A stretch of 30,297 nt of DNA from an uncultured Collinsella sp. GTDB taxonomy: Bacteria; Actinomycetota; Coriobacteriia; Coriobacteriales; Coriobacteriaceae. The stretch covers positions 1 to 30,297 of the forward strand of contig CALBOJ010000064.1 in NCBI GenBank assembly GCA_937896835.1, in the 5' to 3' direction. Below, one piece after another: positions 16,640 through 23,570 of the stretch. The notes below the pieces were generated by a model. It was not told the origin of the DNA. It saw nothing but the letters and a program-made list of their open reading frames with translations, and made no database searches. Numbering within the stretch: the first letter of the stretch is position 1; every line of letters starts with the position of its first letter. Position numbers and translations under genes: made by a program.

Positions 16640-17386
16640 CTAGACCGTGATGACGTTGTCCATTGCCCGGTACTTGGCGGGCACCTCGCCTGCGGTAATA
16701 ATCGTTGCATCGCGGAAGTCCGCGAACTTGACGGGCGCCACCATGCCAAATTTACTGGCGTCCGAGATTACGAAGCGTTTGGCGGTATGACGCATCGAGA
16801 TACGCTTGACCTGCGCTTCCTCGATATCCGGCGTGGTGAGACCTTGCTCGGCGGCGATGCCATTGGAACCCCAAAAGCCGCAGTTGAAGTTATAGCGGTC
16901 CAGGGTTGCCAAGGCATCGGGACCGACGAGCGCCTCGGTCTCGGGCTTGAGCTCACCACCCAGCACAACGGCGCGCATACCGCGCAGGGCGAGATGCTGG
17001 GCATGGAGCACAGAATCGGTCACATAGGTGACGCCGTCGAGATGCGGAAGATGCTCGATGAGCTTGAGGGTCGTGGAGCCCGAATCGATATACACAAAGC
17101 TATCGAGCTCCACCAGGGCCGCGGCACGGGCGCAGATGCGCTCCTTGTCATCGTTATGGAGATCACTGCGCTCGCTGATCGTCAGGTCACGCGTCACGTG
17201 CGCGCGCTCAAGACTCGTCGCGCCTCCGTGCACCTTGGCGATACGGTGCGCGCGGTCGAGCGTTTGCAAGTCACGGCGAATGGTGGACGGTGTCACGCCC
17301 AGGGCCTCGGCAAGCTCCGGCACGGTAACCGAGCCGGTCCGCTGCACCATCGACACGATCGCGTTGAGCCTATCTTCCGCAAGCAT
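16640..17386 (-). CDS. DeoR-family transcriptional repressor
   Basis: The 248-residue protein has an N-terminal winged helix (MLAEDRLNAIVSMVQ, then VTVPELAEALGVTPSTIRRD at about 19-38) and a C-terminal DeoR sensor domain with DSGSTTLKLIEHL near 100-112 and VLGGELKPETEALVGP. The family usually senses a phosphorylated sugar and represses a sugar operon. The start codon is 3 bases after the stop of the Gfo/Idh gene (TAA GCG ATG), and its GAGGAG lies inside that gene, so the two are translationally coupled. It probably acts on its own promoter region upstream of the oxidoreductase (18520-18643); the sensed metabolite is unknown. Confidence 0.87.
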   Translation of the reverse strand: MLAEDRLNAIVSMVQRTGSVTVPELAEALGVTPSTIRRDLQTLDRAHRIAKVHGGATSLERAHVTRDLTISERSDLHNDDKERICARAAALVELDSFVYIDSGSTTLKLIEHLPHLDGVTYVTDSVLHAQHLALRGMRAVVLGGELKPETEALVGPDALATLDRYNFNCGFWGSNGIAAEQGLTTPDIEEAQVKRISMRHTAKRFVISDASKFGMVAPVKFADFRDATIITAGEVPAKYRAMDNVITV

Positions 17387-17389
17387 CGC

Positions 17390-18469
17390 TTACTCCTCCT
17401 CGGGGTACACGACTCCCCAATCGGCGCGGAGCTTGGTCATGAGCTCCATCACATCAGAAGCATAATCCAGAAGCTCACGCTTGGAATCGTCGCCGGCGAC
17501 GGCCTTCTCCAGGTCAGCCATCTCGTAGCACAGGGCATAGGCCTCGGTGCCCGCGGCGACCTCCTCGCGATGACCGTCCGCGGTCCACACGATCGTCGCG
17601 TGATCGGCGCGCGGATACTCGTTGACCTCGACATAGCAATTGTCAAAGCTGATAACCGAGCGCTTTGGCTGCTTGGAGTGGAGCGTAAGGCTCACGACGC
17701 CCAGCTGCTGCTCGGCATTACGGCAGACAATGCCACCCGCGACGTCAACACCAGTCTCGCAGGTATTGCCCAGAGACACGACCTCGACGGGTTGGCTGGC
17801 CATAAACAGGCGCATGACGGAGAGCGCATACACGCCGATATCGAGCATGGCGCCGCCGGCAAGACTGCGGTTGTAGAAGCGGTTAGTCAGGTCGCCGTAC
17901 TCCTTATAGCTGCCAAAGTTGAGCTGAACGAGGTTCATGCGGCCAAAGTCGCCCGCATCCATGCGACGGCGCAGCTCCTGATACAGCGGCATGTGAAGCA
18001 CCGTGGTGGCATCCATAAGGACCACGTTGTGATCATCGGCGATGGCGCGGGCCTCGTCGAGCTCGGCAGAGTTGAGGGTAATGGCCTTCTCGCAGAGCAC
18101 GTGCTTGCCGGCGGCCAGCGCGGCACGCAGATAGGTAATATGCGTGTTGTGCGGCGTGGTGATATAGACGGCATCGATGTCCGGATCGGCGTAGAGGTCC
18201 TCAACCGTCTCATACACCTTCTCGACACCATACTGCTCGGCAAAAGCCTGAGCCTTGGACAGCGTACGGTTGGCGACACCCGCGAGCTTGCGACCGGCCA
18301 GAGCGAGGGACTGGGCCATTTGGTTGGCGATAACGCCGCAACCGATTACAGCCCAGCGAAGCTCGGGTGCCGTAAAGATGTCGTTAGGGAACGGCATGTC
18401 CTGAACCGAAGCGAATGCTGCTTTGGCGGCTGCCGCGGCGTCGAGTGGAGCCTGCTTGGAATCTGCCAT
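17390..18469 (-). CDS. Gfo/Idh/MocA-family NAD(P)-dependent sugar oxidoreductase
   Basis: The 359-residue product has a Rossmann fold start (WAVIGCGVIANQMAQSL at about 39-55), the family's cofactor-linked CEKAITLN motif in place of the commonest EKP, and a C-terminal alpha/beta domain. It probably oxidises a sugar, inositol or sugar-derivative alcohol group with NAD(P)+ in the cytosol. Start at ATG 18469 with AGGAGG 5 bases upstream; two earlier in-frame ATGs lack a comparable site. It is the first gene of a two-gene unit with a DeoR-type repressor, so it is probably substrate-inducible. No transporter or kinase is adjacent, leaving the substrate open. Confidence 0.87.
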   Translation of the reverse strand: MADSKQAPLDAAAAAKAAFASVQDMPFPNDIFTAPELRWAVIGCGVIANQMAQSLALAGRKLAGVANRTLSKAQAFAEQYGVEKVYETVEDLYADPDIDAVYITTPHNTHITYLRAALAAGKHVLCEKAITLNSAELDEARAIADDHNVVLMDATTVLHMPLYQELRRRMDAGDFGRMNLVQLNFGSYKEYGDLTNRFYNRSLAGGAMLDIGVYALSVMRLFMASQPVEVVSLGNTCETGVDVAGGIVCRNAEQQLGVVSLTLHSKQPKRSVISFDNCYVEVNEYPRADHATIVWTADGHREEVAAGTEAYALCYEMADLEKAVAGDDSKRELLDYASDVMELMTKLRADWGVVYPEEE

Positions 18470-18519
18470 ATGTGCCTCCTGGGTCATGGAGCGTCTAACA
18501 TTTCTGCCGTCTCTATATT

Positions 18520-18643
18520 CGCACAAATTAGCGCGTATGTGCGTACTTTTGCGTATATATCCGCTAAATGGTCAAAATACAGCCGCAGACGGCGCTTATA
18601 CACGCATAGCCACGCAATCCTACGCACACAAATACGCACAAAT
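18520..18643. promoter_or_regulatory. cluster of ACGCACA/TGCGT repeats upstream of the Gfo/Idh-DeoR operon
   Basis: CGCACAAAT occurs at 18520-18528 and 18635-18643, the near copy ACGCACACAAAT at 18622-18633, and inverted relatives at 18536-18545 (TATGTGCGTA) and 18547-18555 (TTTTGCGTA). Such pentamer clusters upstream of a repressor-containing operon fit DeoR operators. A TTGACC hexamer lies at 18570-18575 on minus without a well-spaced -10. Confidence 0.5.
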
Positions 18644-18679
18644 GCGCACTAATCATTACTCAGAGACGGGGAATTCTGC

Positions 18680-18743
18680 TTAGAACTCGAAAGACAGGAT
18701 GATCCGCTTCGCCTCGTCGCTCATGGCGCGCTGCAGCTCTAAG
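18680..18743 (-). pseudogene. 3' remnant of an unidentified gene
   Basis: On the minus strand about 20 codons (LELQRAMSDEAKRIILSFEF) end in TAA at 18680-18682. They look like a real protein C-terminus, with helix-forming charge spacing and codon use like the nearby genes. They stop being sensible at about 18743, where a repeat and the IS110 element begin, so the body of the gene appears lost. The protein is not recognised, and chance cannot be excluded for so short a piece. Confidence 0.3.
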
Positions 18744-18766
18744 GACCGTCCCAAACTGCCGGCAGA
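18743..18766. repeat. 24-bp direct repeat, left copy, beside IS110
   Basis: The segment reading GGACCGTCCCAAACTGC and onward matches 20327-20350 at 21 of 24 bases. The two copies flank the IS110-type element in the same orientation. Confidence 0.7.
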
Positions 18767-18795
18767 GACGATATGAGCAGGACATAAAACATTGA

Positions 18796-18889
18796 GAGCC
18801 CCTGCTGCATGAAGGACCGCGGATTAGGCCGACAATGGTGAGTGTCTAATCCAGCCGTGGCGGCCACGCCGCATTCATGGAAGGGGCTC
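18796..18889 (+). ncRNA. structured leader of IS110, candidate bridge RNA
   Basis: GAGCCCC (18796-18802) pairs with GGGGCTC (18883-18889), and CATGAA (18808-18813) with TTCATG (18874-18879). They enclose GGATTAG/CTAATCC (18821-18827/18846-18852) and a CGTGGCGGCCACG palindrome. IS110-group elements encode their bridge RNA in the left end before the transposase, so this fold is the leading candidate. The 3' arm overlaps the transposase ribosome site. Structure was judged by eye only. Confidence 0.4.
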
Positions 18890-18891
18890 CC

Positions 18892-20004
18892 ATGCTCGAT
18901 ACTACCACCTTCGTCGGACTCGACGTCCACGCCCGCTCGATAAAGGCCGTCTCCCTCGACGTCATGACCGGGGAGGTGCGCGCCGCGACCTTCGGCTACG
19001 ACGCCGGCGCCGTCGCGGAGTGGGTCCGCTCCGTGGACCCCGGGGCCAGGTGCGTGTACGAGTCCGGGGTCACGGGCTTCGACCTGCAGAAGAGGCTCTC
19101 CGGCCTGGGGGTCGACTGCGTGGTCGGCGCCGTCTCGAAGATGATCAAGCCCAGCGCGGACAGGCGCAGGAAGAACGACCGCAACGACGCCGAGTTCCTC
19201 GCCCGCATGCTGTCGGTCGGCAACGTGGTCGAGGTGTGGGTCCCCGACGACGAGTGCGAGGCCGCCCGCGACCTGACCAGGGCGCTCGAGGACGCGAGGG
19301 ACGACCTCTCGCGCTCGAAGCAGCGGCTCTCCAAGTTCCTGCTCAGGCACGGGCTCGCCTTCGACGAGAGGACGCCCACCGGCCGCAGGAAGGGCAACTG
19401 GACCCGGGCGCACTGGTCCTGGATCGAGTCGATTAGGTTCGCGGAGGGGGCCGACAACGACGCGCTCGCCTACTACGTCGACGCGGTCAGGCGGGCGGCG
19501 GAGGAGAAGGCGAGGCTCGAGGGGCTCGTCGAGGCCGAGGCCCGCAAGCCCAGGTGGAGGAGGAGGGTCGACTCCCTGCGCTGCCTCAAGGGCGTCGACA
19601 CCGCTTCCGCCGCCGACCTCGTGTTCGAGGCCGGCGAGTTCTCCAGGTTCAGGAACGCCCGCTCGTTCGCCGCGTGGGTCGGCCTGACGCCCTCCGAGCA
19701 CTCCAGCGGGGAGAGCGACCGCAGGGGCGCGATCACCAAGGCCGGCAACAAGCACCTGAGGAAGACGCTGGTCGAGGCCGCGTGGCACTACCTGACGTGC
19801 TCGGGGCGGCCGAAGGACCTCGCCAAGGGCCAGGCCCCGGACCGGGGCGCCCGGAGGCATGCCGCCAAGGGCGTGCGGAGGCTGGTCGAGAGGCGGGAGG
19901 CGCTGCTCGCGCGCGGGGTCCACGGCAACAAGGCGAACGTCGCCACGGCGCGCGAGCTCGCCTGCTGGGTGTGGGCGGTCGGCCTCATGGCCGAGGAGGC
20001 GTAG
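18892..20004 (+). CDS. IS110-family transposase (recombinase)
   Basis: The 370-residue protein has the two IS110 domains: an N-terminal RuvC-like DEDD domain (VGLDVHARS with Asp near 10, YESGVTGFDL, and KNDRNDAEFLARML near 98) and a C-terminal Transposase_20 domain with the serine region GLTPSEHSSGESDRRGAI, followed by AGNKHLRKTLVEAAW. The motifs appear intact and the frame is uninterrupted, so it may be functional. Start at ATG 18892 behind GAAGGGG; an ATG 15 bases earlier overlaps that site. It catalyses RNA-guided recombination of the element between sites. GC and AGG use mark it as foreign. Confidence 0.9.
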   Translation: MLDTTTFVGLDVHARSIKAVSLDVMTGEVRAATFGYDAGAVAEWVRSVDPGARCVYESGVTGFDLQKRLSGLGVDCVVGAVSKMIKPSADRRRKNDRNDAEFLARMLSVGNVVEVWVPDDECEAARDLTRALEDARDDLSRSKQRLSKFLLRHGLAFDERTPTGRRKGNWTRAHWSWIESIRFAEGADNDALAYYVDAVRRAAEEKARLEGLVEAEARKPRWRRRVDSLRCLKGVDTASAADLVFEAGEFSRFRNARSFAAWVGLTPSEHSSGESDRRGAITKAGNKHLRKTLVEAAWHYLTCSGRPKDLAKGQAPDRGARRHAAKGVRRLVERREALLARGVHGNKANVATARELACWVWAVGLMAEEA

Positions 20005-20257
20005 GGGGCGGTCCCCCGCACATAAGCCAGTCACCCCGGAAGCGGTTCGATCCGAAGCCGTTGAGGCGAACCTCAGGTCCCTTTTCTGCGAGCGCCCAGG
20101 GCGCCACACGCGTGCACAGACTGTCGGTTCGACGTAGAAGCCTCAGCCGTAGCAACGGATTGCCCAGCGAGAGATCGCCACGGGCGGATATTAAACTGCA
20201 AAGACGAGCGTCGGTAAGACACGCCGAGGTCGCCGCGGACGGGTTGATATAGGGAGA

Positions 20258-20289
20258 GGGCCTGACCCCATATCGTTGGGGCCAGGCCC
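20258..20289. terminator. GGGCCTGACCCC stem, terminator-like
   Basis: GGGCCTGACCCC (20258-20269) pairs with GGGGCCAGGCCC (20278-20289) with one mismatch, followed by GATTTTG. It is a GC-rich stem with a weak T-run. It lies between the transposase and the right inverted repeat, so it may belong to the IS or to host sequence. Confidence 0.45.
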
Positions 20290-20326
20290 GATTTTGCCTC
20301 TTGACAATGTCCTGCTCATATTAAAA

Positions 20327-20350
20327 GGAACGTCCCAAACTGCAGACAGA
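20327..20350. repeat. 24-bp direct repeat, right copy
   Basis: The segment reading GGAACGTCCCAAACTGC and onward matches the copy at 18743-18766. It lies 5 bases outside the right inverted repeat of the IS110 element. Confidence 0.7.
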
Positions 20351-20386
20351 AAAAGAACGTCCCCAGGCGCCGGCATTTCAAGAGCG

Positions 20387-20446
20387 CTCATTTAAGTCTG
20401 TCCCCAATAAGTGCAATCACTCATTTAAGTCTGTCCCCAATGAGTG
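20387..20446. repeat. 27-bp tandem direct repeat
   Basis: Two copies beginning CTCATTTAAGTCTGTCCCCA, at 20387-20413 and 20420-20446, differ at one base and are 6 bp apart. They lie in non-coding DNA between the IS110 element and the IS200 remnant, with no known function. Confidence 0.75.
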
Positions 20447-20468
20447 GGAGTAATCAGAGACCCTTTGC

Positions 20469-20500
20469 GAGGGAGGCCGGACGTGGCCTTCCTCGTTTTT
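20469..20500 (+). terminator. rho-independent-type terminator
   Basis: GAGGGAGGCC (20469-20478) pairs with GGCCTTCCTC (20485-20494) with one mismatch, and a run of T follows at 20496-20500. It would stop plus-strand transcription coming from the IS110 side. Confidence 0.65.
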
Positions 20501-20593
20501 ATTCATGGACTTTAGTCCGTGCCGCGCGGCACGCGCGGCATAGAAAGCCACCCGCTCAGCGGGTGGAGGCCAATTTCCGCTACGCGACAAAAA

Positions 20594-20642
20594 CCTTCCC
20601 CCTAGCATGAGGATTGTTCAGGTCATCATACTAGGGGGAAGG
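20594..20642 (+). promoter_or_regulatory. tnpA Shine-Dalgarno-sequestering hairpin
   Basis: CCTTCCCCCTAG (20594-20605) pairs perfectly with CTAGGGGGAAGG (20631-20642), whose GGGGGAAGG is the ribosome site for the GTG at 20651. In IS200 elements such a leader stem represses transposase translation. Confidence 0.6.
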
Positions 20643-20650
20643 TGATTGCT

Positions 20651-20707
20651 GTGGCCCAGAAAGCCAACAGCCTCGCGTACACGAAATGGCTGTGCAAGTA
20701 CCGCATC
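20651..20707 (+). pseudogene. tnpA: tnpA fragment (IS200-type transposase N-terminus)
   Basis: GTG 20651 opens VAQKANSLAYTKWLCKYRI, which matches the N-terminus of IS200 TnpA (usual start MAQKANSL..TKW..KYHIVF). After 19 residues the similarity ends abruptly, so all catalytic parts (HUH motif and tyrosine) are gone. The frame continues without resemblance. It is joined out of frame to the degV fragment. Confidence 0.7.
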
Positions 20708-20709
20708 GC

Positions 20710-20928
20710 ACCGAGGTCAAGCTCATCGCCGCCATCGTCGAGAAGCACCCCAAGGTGCGCTTTGCCGCGAGCCGCACCTCGGCCCACGCCGACCTCTGCG
20801 ACCGCATGGAGCAGGCCCTGTGCGAGTGCGTGGCCAACGCGGTGGAGGTCGTCCGCTCCGACATCAGCCCCGCGTTTCTTGTCCACACCGGTCCAAACCT
20901 CGTGGGTGTGGCGGTCCAGGGACTCTAG
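20710..20928 (+). pseudogene. C-terminal fragment of a DegV-family protein
   Basis: In the frame ending at TAG 20926-20928, about 72 residues resemble the end of DegV fatty-acid-binding proteins: VKLIAAIVEKHP, then HADLCDRMEQAL and, near the stop, SPAFLVHTGPNLVGVAV, where HTGP-x-x-x-G-V is the lipid-headgroup-binding tail motif. The N-terminal three quarters (about 200 residues) are absent and replaced by the IS200 remnant. DegV proteins deliver fatty acids to a fatty-acid kinase in phospholipid synthesis. No start codon or ribosome site of its own is visible, so it is probably not expressed. A strong terminator follows at 20963-21012. Confidence 0.6.
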
Positions 20929-20962
20929 CGGAGGCGGGGCGTCCTGCCCCAAAAACAAATGC

Positions 20963-21012
20963 AAAAGACGAGCGCTTCTTGCCGCTCAATTGGCAAGAAG
21001 CGCTCGTCTTTT
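20963..21012. terminator. strong bidirectional terminator
   Basis: A 21-bp perfect stem runs from 20963 to 20983 and from 20992 to 21012 (AAAAGACGAGCGC.. with ..GCGCTCGTCTTTT). It ends the degV remnant transcript and, from the other strand, the sugar-kinase operon. Confidence 0.9.
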
Positions 21013-21044
21013 CTTAACGCGTTGTATGGCGGAGAGAGCGCAAG

Positions 21045-21929
21045 TTACGCGAGCGCCCTTCTTGCCAGCTCGGCCGCGCCGAGGATTCCTTGGTCGCCGC
21101 CGCAGCCCGGGGCGCAGATGTAGCTCTCCATGTCCTTAAGCTCGGCGGTCTGGATGTAGCCACCCAGATATTCGAGGGTCTTCTTGCGGACGATGCCGTA
21201 GAGCTGCTCCTGGTGCATCACGCCGCCGCCGAGGACGATGCGGCGAGGCGAGTACATGAGCACGAGGTTCGCGCACATCTGCCCCAGATAATCCCCCTCG
21301 AGCGCCCACACCTCATCGTTGTCCGCGAGCTCGGCCGCGGGCTTTCCCCAGCGCGCGGCGATGGCGGGGCCGGAGGCGAGCCCCTCGAGACAGCTCGCGT
21401 GGCTCGGGCAGACGCAGCGTCCCTCCTCGGTGGGACGGGTCCTTACCAGCATGTGACCGGCCTCGGGGTGCAGCATGCCGTGAAGGAGTCTGCCCGCGCA
21501 CATGACGCCCGCGCCCACGCCGGTGCCGATGGTCACGTAGACGGCGTCCTCGAGCCCCTTGCAGCAGCCGAAGACCACTTCGCCGAGGCAGGCAACGTTC
21601 ACGTCCGTGTCGTAGGCCACCGGAATCCCGAGGGCGTCGGCGAACGCGGCGCGAAGACCATGGCCTCGCCACGCGAGCTTGGGCGTCTGGAGGATGGAGC
21701 CGTAGCGCTCGTCGTTGGGGTCGACGCAGGTCGGGCCGAAGGCGCCGATGCCCAACGCGTCCACATCGCGGGCGGTGAACCACTCGATCATCTGCGGGAC
21801 GGTCTCGGCGGGCGTAAGCGTCGGGGTCTCCATACGGTCGAGGACCTCGCCGTCGCCGGACACCACGGCACAGACCATCTTGGTCCCGCCGGCTTCGAGG
21901 GCGCCGAGCCTCATTTGCTTTTCGCTCAT
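21045..21929 (-). CDS. ROK-family sugar kinase, fructokinase-like
   Basis: The 294-residue product begins GALEAGGTKMVCAVV (ATP-binding, ROK type), has the catalytic-Asp motif YDTDVNVACLGE near 106, and the zinc-site pattern HPEAGHMLV..CVCPSHASCLEG (about 153-180), as in fructokinases of the YdhR/ScrK type. It phosphorylates a free hexose in the cytosol with ATP; fructose is the best guess from closest family style and from operon neighbours. Start at ATG 21929 with AAGGAGG 5 bases upstream. It is the last gene of the PTS operon, 79 bp after the GH172 gene, with a GC stem in the gap. Confidence 0.85.
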   Translation of the reverse strand: MSEKQMRLGALEAGGTKMVCAVVSGDGEVLDRMETPTLTPAETVPQMIEWFTARDVDALGIGAFGPTCVDPNDERYGSILQTPKLAWRGHGLRAAFADALGIPVAYDTDVNVACLGEVVFGCCKGLEDAVYVTIGTGVGAGVMCAGRLLHGMLHPEAGHMLVRTRPTEEGRCVCPSHASCLEGLASGPAIAARWGKPAAELADNDEVWALEGDYLGQMCANLVLMYSPRRIVLGGGVMHQEQLYGIVRKKTLEYLGGYIQTAELKDMESYICAPGCGGDQGILGAAELARRALA

Positions 21930-21950
21930 GTGATCCTCCTTACAAAGGGA

Positions 21951-21978
21951 CGCCCGCAGTCATGGTCAACCGCGGGCG
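21951..21978 (-). other. hairpin between GH172 and ROK genes
   Basis: CGCCCGC (21951-21957) pairs with GCGGGCG (21972-21978), with partly matching flanks. No T-run follows on minus, so it may modulate rather than stop transcription into the kinase gene. Confidence 0.45.
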
Positions 21979-22008
21979 CCCATAACGTTGGCTTGTTTCG
22001 AGGCGACC

Positions 22009-23133
22009 CTACCTGGGCACGCGGTCCTGCCTTGCGGCAAACGGGGCGAGCACGGCGTGCGGCTCGCTTTGGTACCAGTAGGCGACGGTGGAGATGTCGT
22101 CCTCGCGCTCGTAGAGCTTGATGTCGTCGTTGCCGAGGTCCTGGAACGTCACGCGCAGGTCCTCCTTGAACGAGATCGGGTCGGGAAGGTGCCACCTGTA
22201 GAGGCCGTGCCTGGGCAGCGCGTCGTCGTTAGTCGCGAGCATCGGATTCGGGTTCGGCTTGCCCGCGCTGAAGCGGTCGCGCGTGGCGTCGCGCGTCGAG
22301 CGGTACGGGTAGCCGGCGAACAGCGTGTTGAAGCACTGCGCCTCGGGCAGCGCGTGGGGCGGCCTGTCGAGGAAGGCCCAGGCACCGCCGAAGTAGTCCT
22401 CGGCTCCCGTCGAGGTGACCGTGGGGAACTCCTCGTCGCCGTCGAGGAAGAACTTCATCTCGCCCTCGCCCCACCAATAGCGCTCCAGGGCGCACAGGGC
22501 CATGTAGGTGCCGACGTAGTAGCCCTTGCCGCGCACGCCGTCGAGCACGGTGTAGTCGACGCCCCTGCGGGTGCTGCGCTCGCGGTTAAAGCGGGCGTGG
22601 AAGTACATGGCGTCGTCCGGCACGTCGGTGAGCGCGTAGTTGAACGTGTAGAAGATGTACTTAATGAACCCGGGGTGCTCGCTCGTAAGCGTGACCTTGG
22701 CGTGCTTCCTGAAGGGCATCTCGAAGTAGCAGTTCATGCCGCCCGTCGGGTTCACGCAGATGGGCATCGAGTTGACGATGGCGCGCTCACCGAAGCCGTT
22801 GCAGAAGAAGTCGCCGACAGGGCACTCGACCGAGGGGGTCTCCTCGTCGTCCCAGTAGAAGCGCAGCACGAGGTCACGCATGACGAAGCTGCCGGCGGCG
22901 GTCTTGTCGGGGACGGTCATCCAGATGTGGCGGATGATGCCGGGGCCCTCGATGTCCGCGAGCGTGATGGTCTCGCCGGACTCAAGGGGCACGCAGCACG
23001 AGCCCTTGCGGCCGACGCCGAGGTGGCTGGCCGACATGGCGGCGCGGCCCTTCTCGCCCGTGATGTTCTCGGGGGTGATGGCGCGGCTTTCCTCACCGCC
23101 GTGCATCCACACGTCCTTAAGGAACTCTCTCAT
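22009..23133 (-). CDS. GH172 / DUF2961 glycoside hydrolase-like protein
   Basis: The 374-residue protein matches the DUF2961 fold family, now GH172, whose characterised members act on alpha-D-fructofuranosides (difructose dianhydride I) or D-arabinofuranosides. Landmarks are the N-terminal SRAITPENITGEKG, GPGIIRHIWMT near 64-73, WGEGEMKFFLDGDEEFP (221-237) and TSTGAEDYFGG (240-250). The acidic pair Glu225/Glu245 lies where catalytic glutamates are expected, inferred by spacing. There is no signal peptide, so it works inside the cell, presumably on a PTS-imported, perhaps phosphorylated, oligosaccharide. AGGAGG overlaps the stop codon of the IIA gene 12 bp upstream, which suggests coupling. 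Family specificity (fructose or arabinose) cannot be settled by eye. Confidence 0.82.
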   Translation of the reverse strand: MREFLKDVWMHGGEESRAITPENITGEKGRAAMSASHLGVGRKGSCCVPLESGETITLADIEGPGIIRHIWMTVPDKTAAGSFVMRDLVLRFYWDDEETPSVECPVGDFFCNGFGERAIVNSMPICVNPTGGMNCYFEMPFRKHAKVTLTSEHPGFIKYIFYTFNYALTDVPDDAMYFHARFNRERSTRRGVDYTVLDGVRGKGYYVGTYMALCALERYWWGEGEMKFFLDGDEEFPTVTSTGAEDYFGGAWAFLDRPPHALPEAQCFNTLFAGYPYRSTRDATRDRFSAGKPNPNPMLATNDDALPRHGLYRWHLPDPISFKEDLRVTFQDLGNDDIKLYEREDDISTVAYWYQSEPHAVLAPFAARQDRVPR

Positions 23134-23145
23134 CGTCGACCTCCT

Positions 23146-23544
23146 CTATTCGTCGTCGTCGCACTCGGCGGAACTGGCACCGTTCACGTAGATGATCTGC
23201 TGGCGCGCCTCGTTGACGAGGGCGTCGAAGTCGAGTTTCTCGTCGGGGCGCGCGAGCGCGACCGTCATGGCGAGCGGGAGGTTGACACCCGCGATCACGT
23301 GGATCCGGTCGGAGGCGAAGCGGGAAAAGCGCTGGTTCACGCTGCCGCCGTACGCGTCGGTGAGGACGACGACCTCGTCAGTGCCCGAAAGAGCCGCCTC
23401 GACCGCCGCGTCGAGCCCCTCGCCGTTGTCGTTCACGTAGGCGCACACGGCGTTGACGGCGTCGCCCTTACCCGTAAGGAACTCGAGGGTGTCCTTGAAG
23501 CCCTGGGCGAGAAGGGAATGGCTCGCCACAACTATCTTTCTCAT
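23146..23544 (-). CDS. PTS mannose-family IIA component
   Basis: The 132-residue protein is a mannose-class EIIA: phosphorylatable His9 within VVASHSLLAQGF, and VVVLTDAYGGSVNQRF near 60-75. Its acidic C-terminus (CDDDE) is unusual but harmless in appearance. It accepts phosphate from HPr and passes it to IIB. It is a stand-alone IIA, as in the levan (LevDEFG) type, and lies 26 bp after the IID gene. The ribosome site is weak (GGTGA), possibly translation-coupled. Confidence 0.9.
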   Translation of the reverse strand: MRKIVVASHSLLAQGFKDTLEFLTGKGDAVNAVCAYVNDNGEGLDAAVEAALSGTDEVVVLTDAYGGSVNQRFSRFASDRIHVIAGVNLPLAMTVALARPDEKLDFDALVNEARQQIIYVNGASSAECDDDE

Positions 23545-23570
23545 TGATTCACCAATCTCTTGGGTCGAAG

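Larger units (their letters stand above)
18771..20321 (+). mobile_element. IS110-family insertion sequence (ends tentative)
   Basis: A 15-bp perfect inverted repeat, ATATGAGCAGGACAT at 18771-18785 and its complement at 20307-20321, brackets an IS110-type transposase gene with 106 bases before it and about 300 after. Codon use (many AGG arginine codons, very high GC) is unlike the neighbouring chromosome, which fits recent transfer. IS1111-group elements have sub-terminal inverted repeats, and this element could be of that kind. The true recombination ends may lie a few bases away or inside; the right 70 bases also contain a terminator-like stem. Confidence 0.6.
20501..20707 (+). mobile_element. 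IS200/IS605-type remnant (left end only)
   Basis: The hallmarks of an IS200 left end are present: the GCCGCGCGGCACGCGCGGC stretch, a CCACCCGCtcaGCGGGTGG hairpin (20548-20566), a second long hairpin and the first codons of tnpA. Everything beyond codon 19 is missing and replaced by the tail of a degV gene. The element is a one-sided remnant and cannot move by itself. Confidence 0.7.

Noticed and set aside
18739..20109. 456-codon minus-strand frame across the IS110 element
   Set aside because: Antisense shadow of the transposase; rich in P, G, R and L without recognisable motifs, and it also spans non-coding ends.
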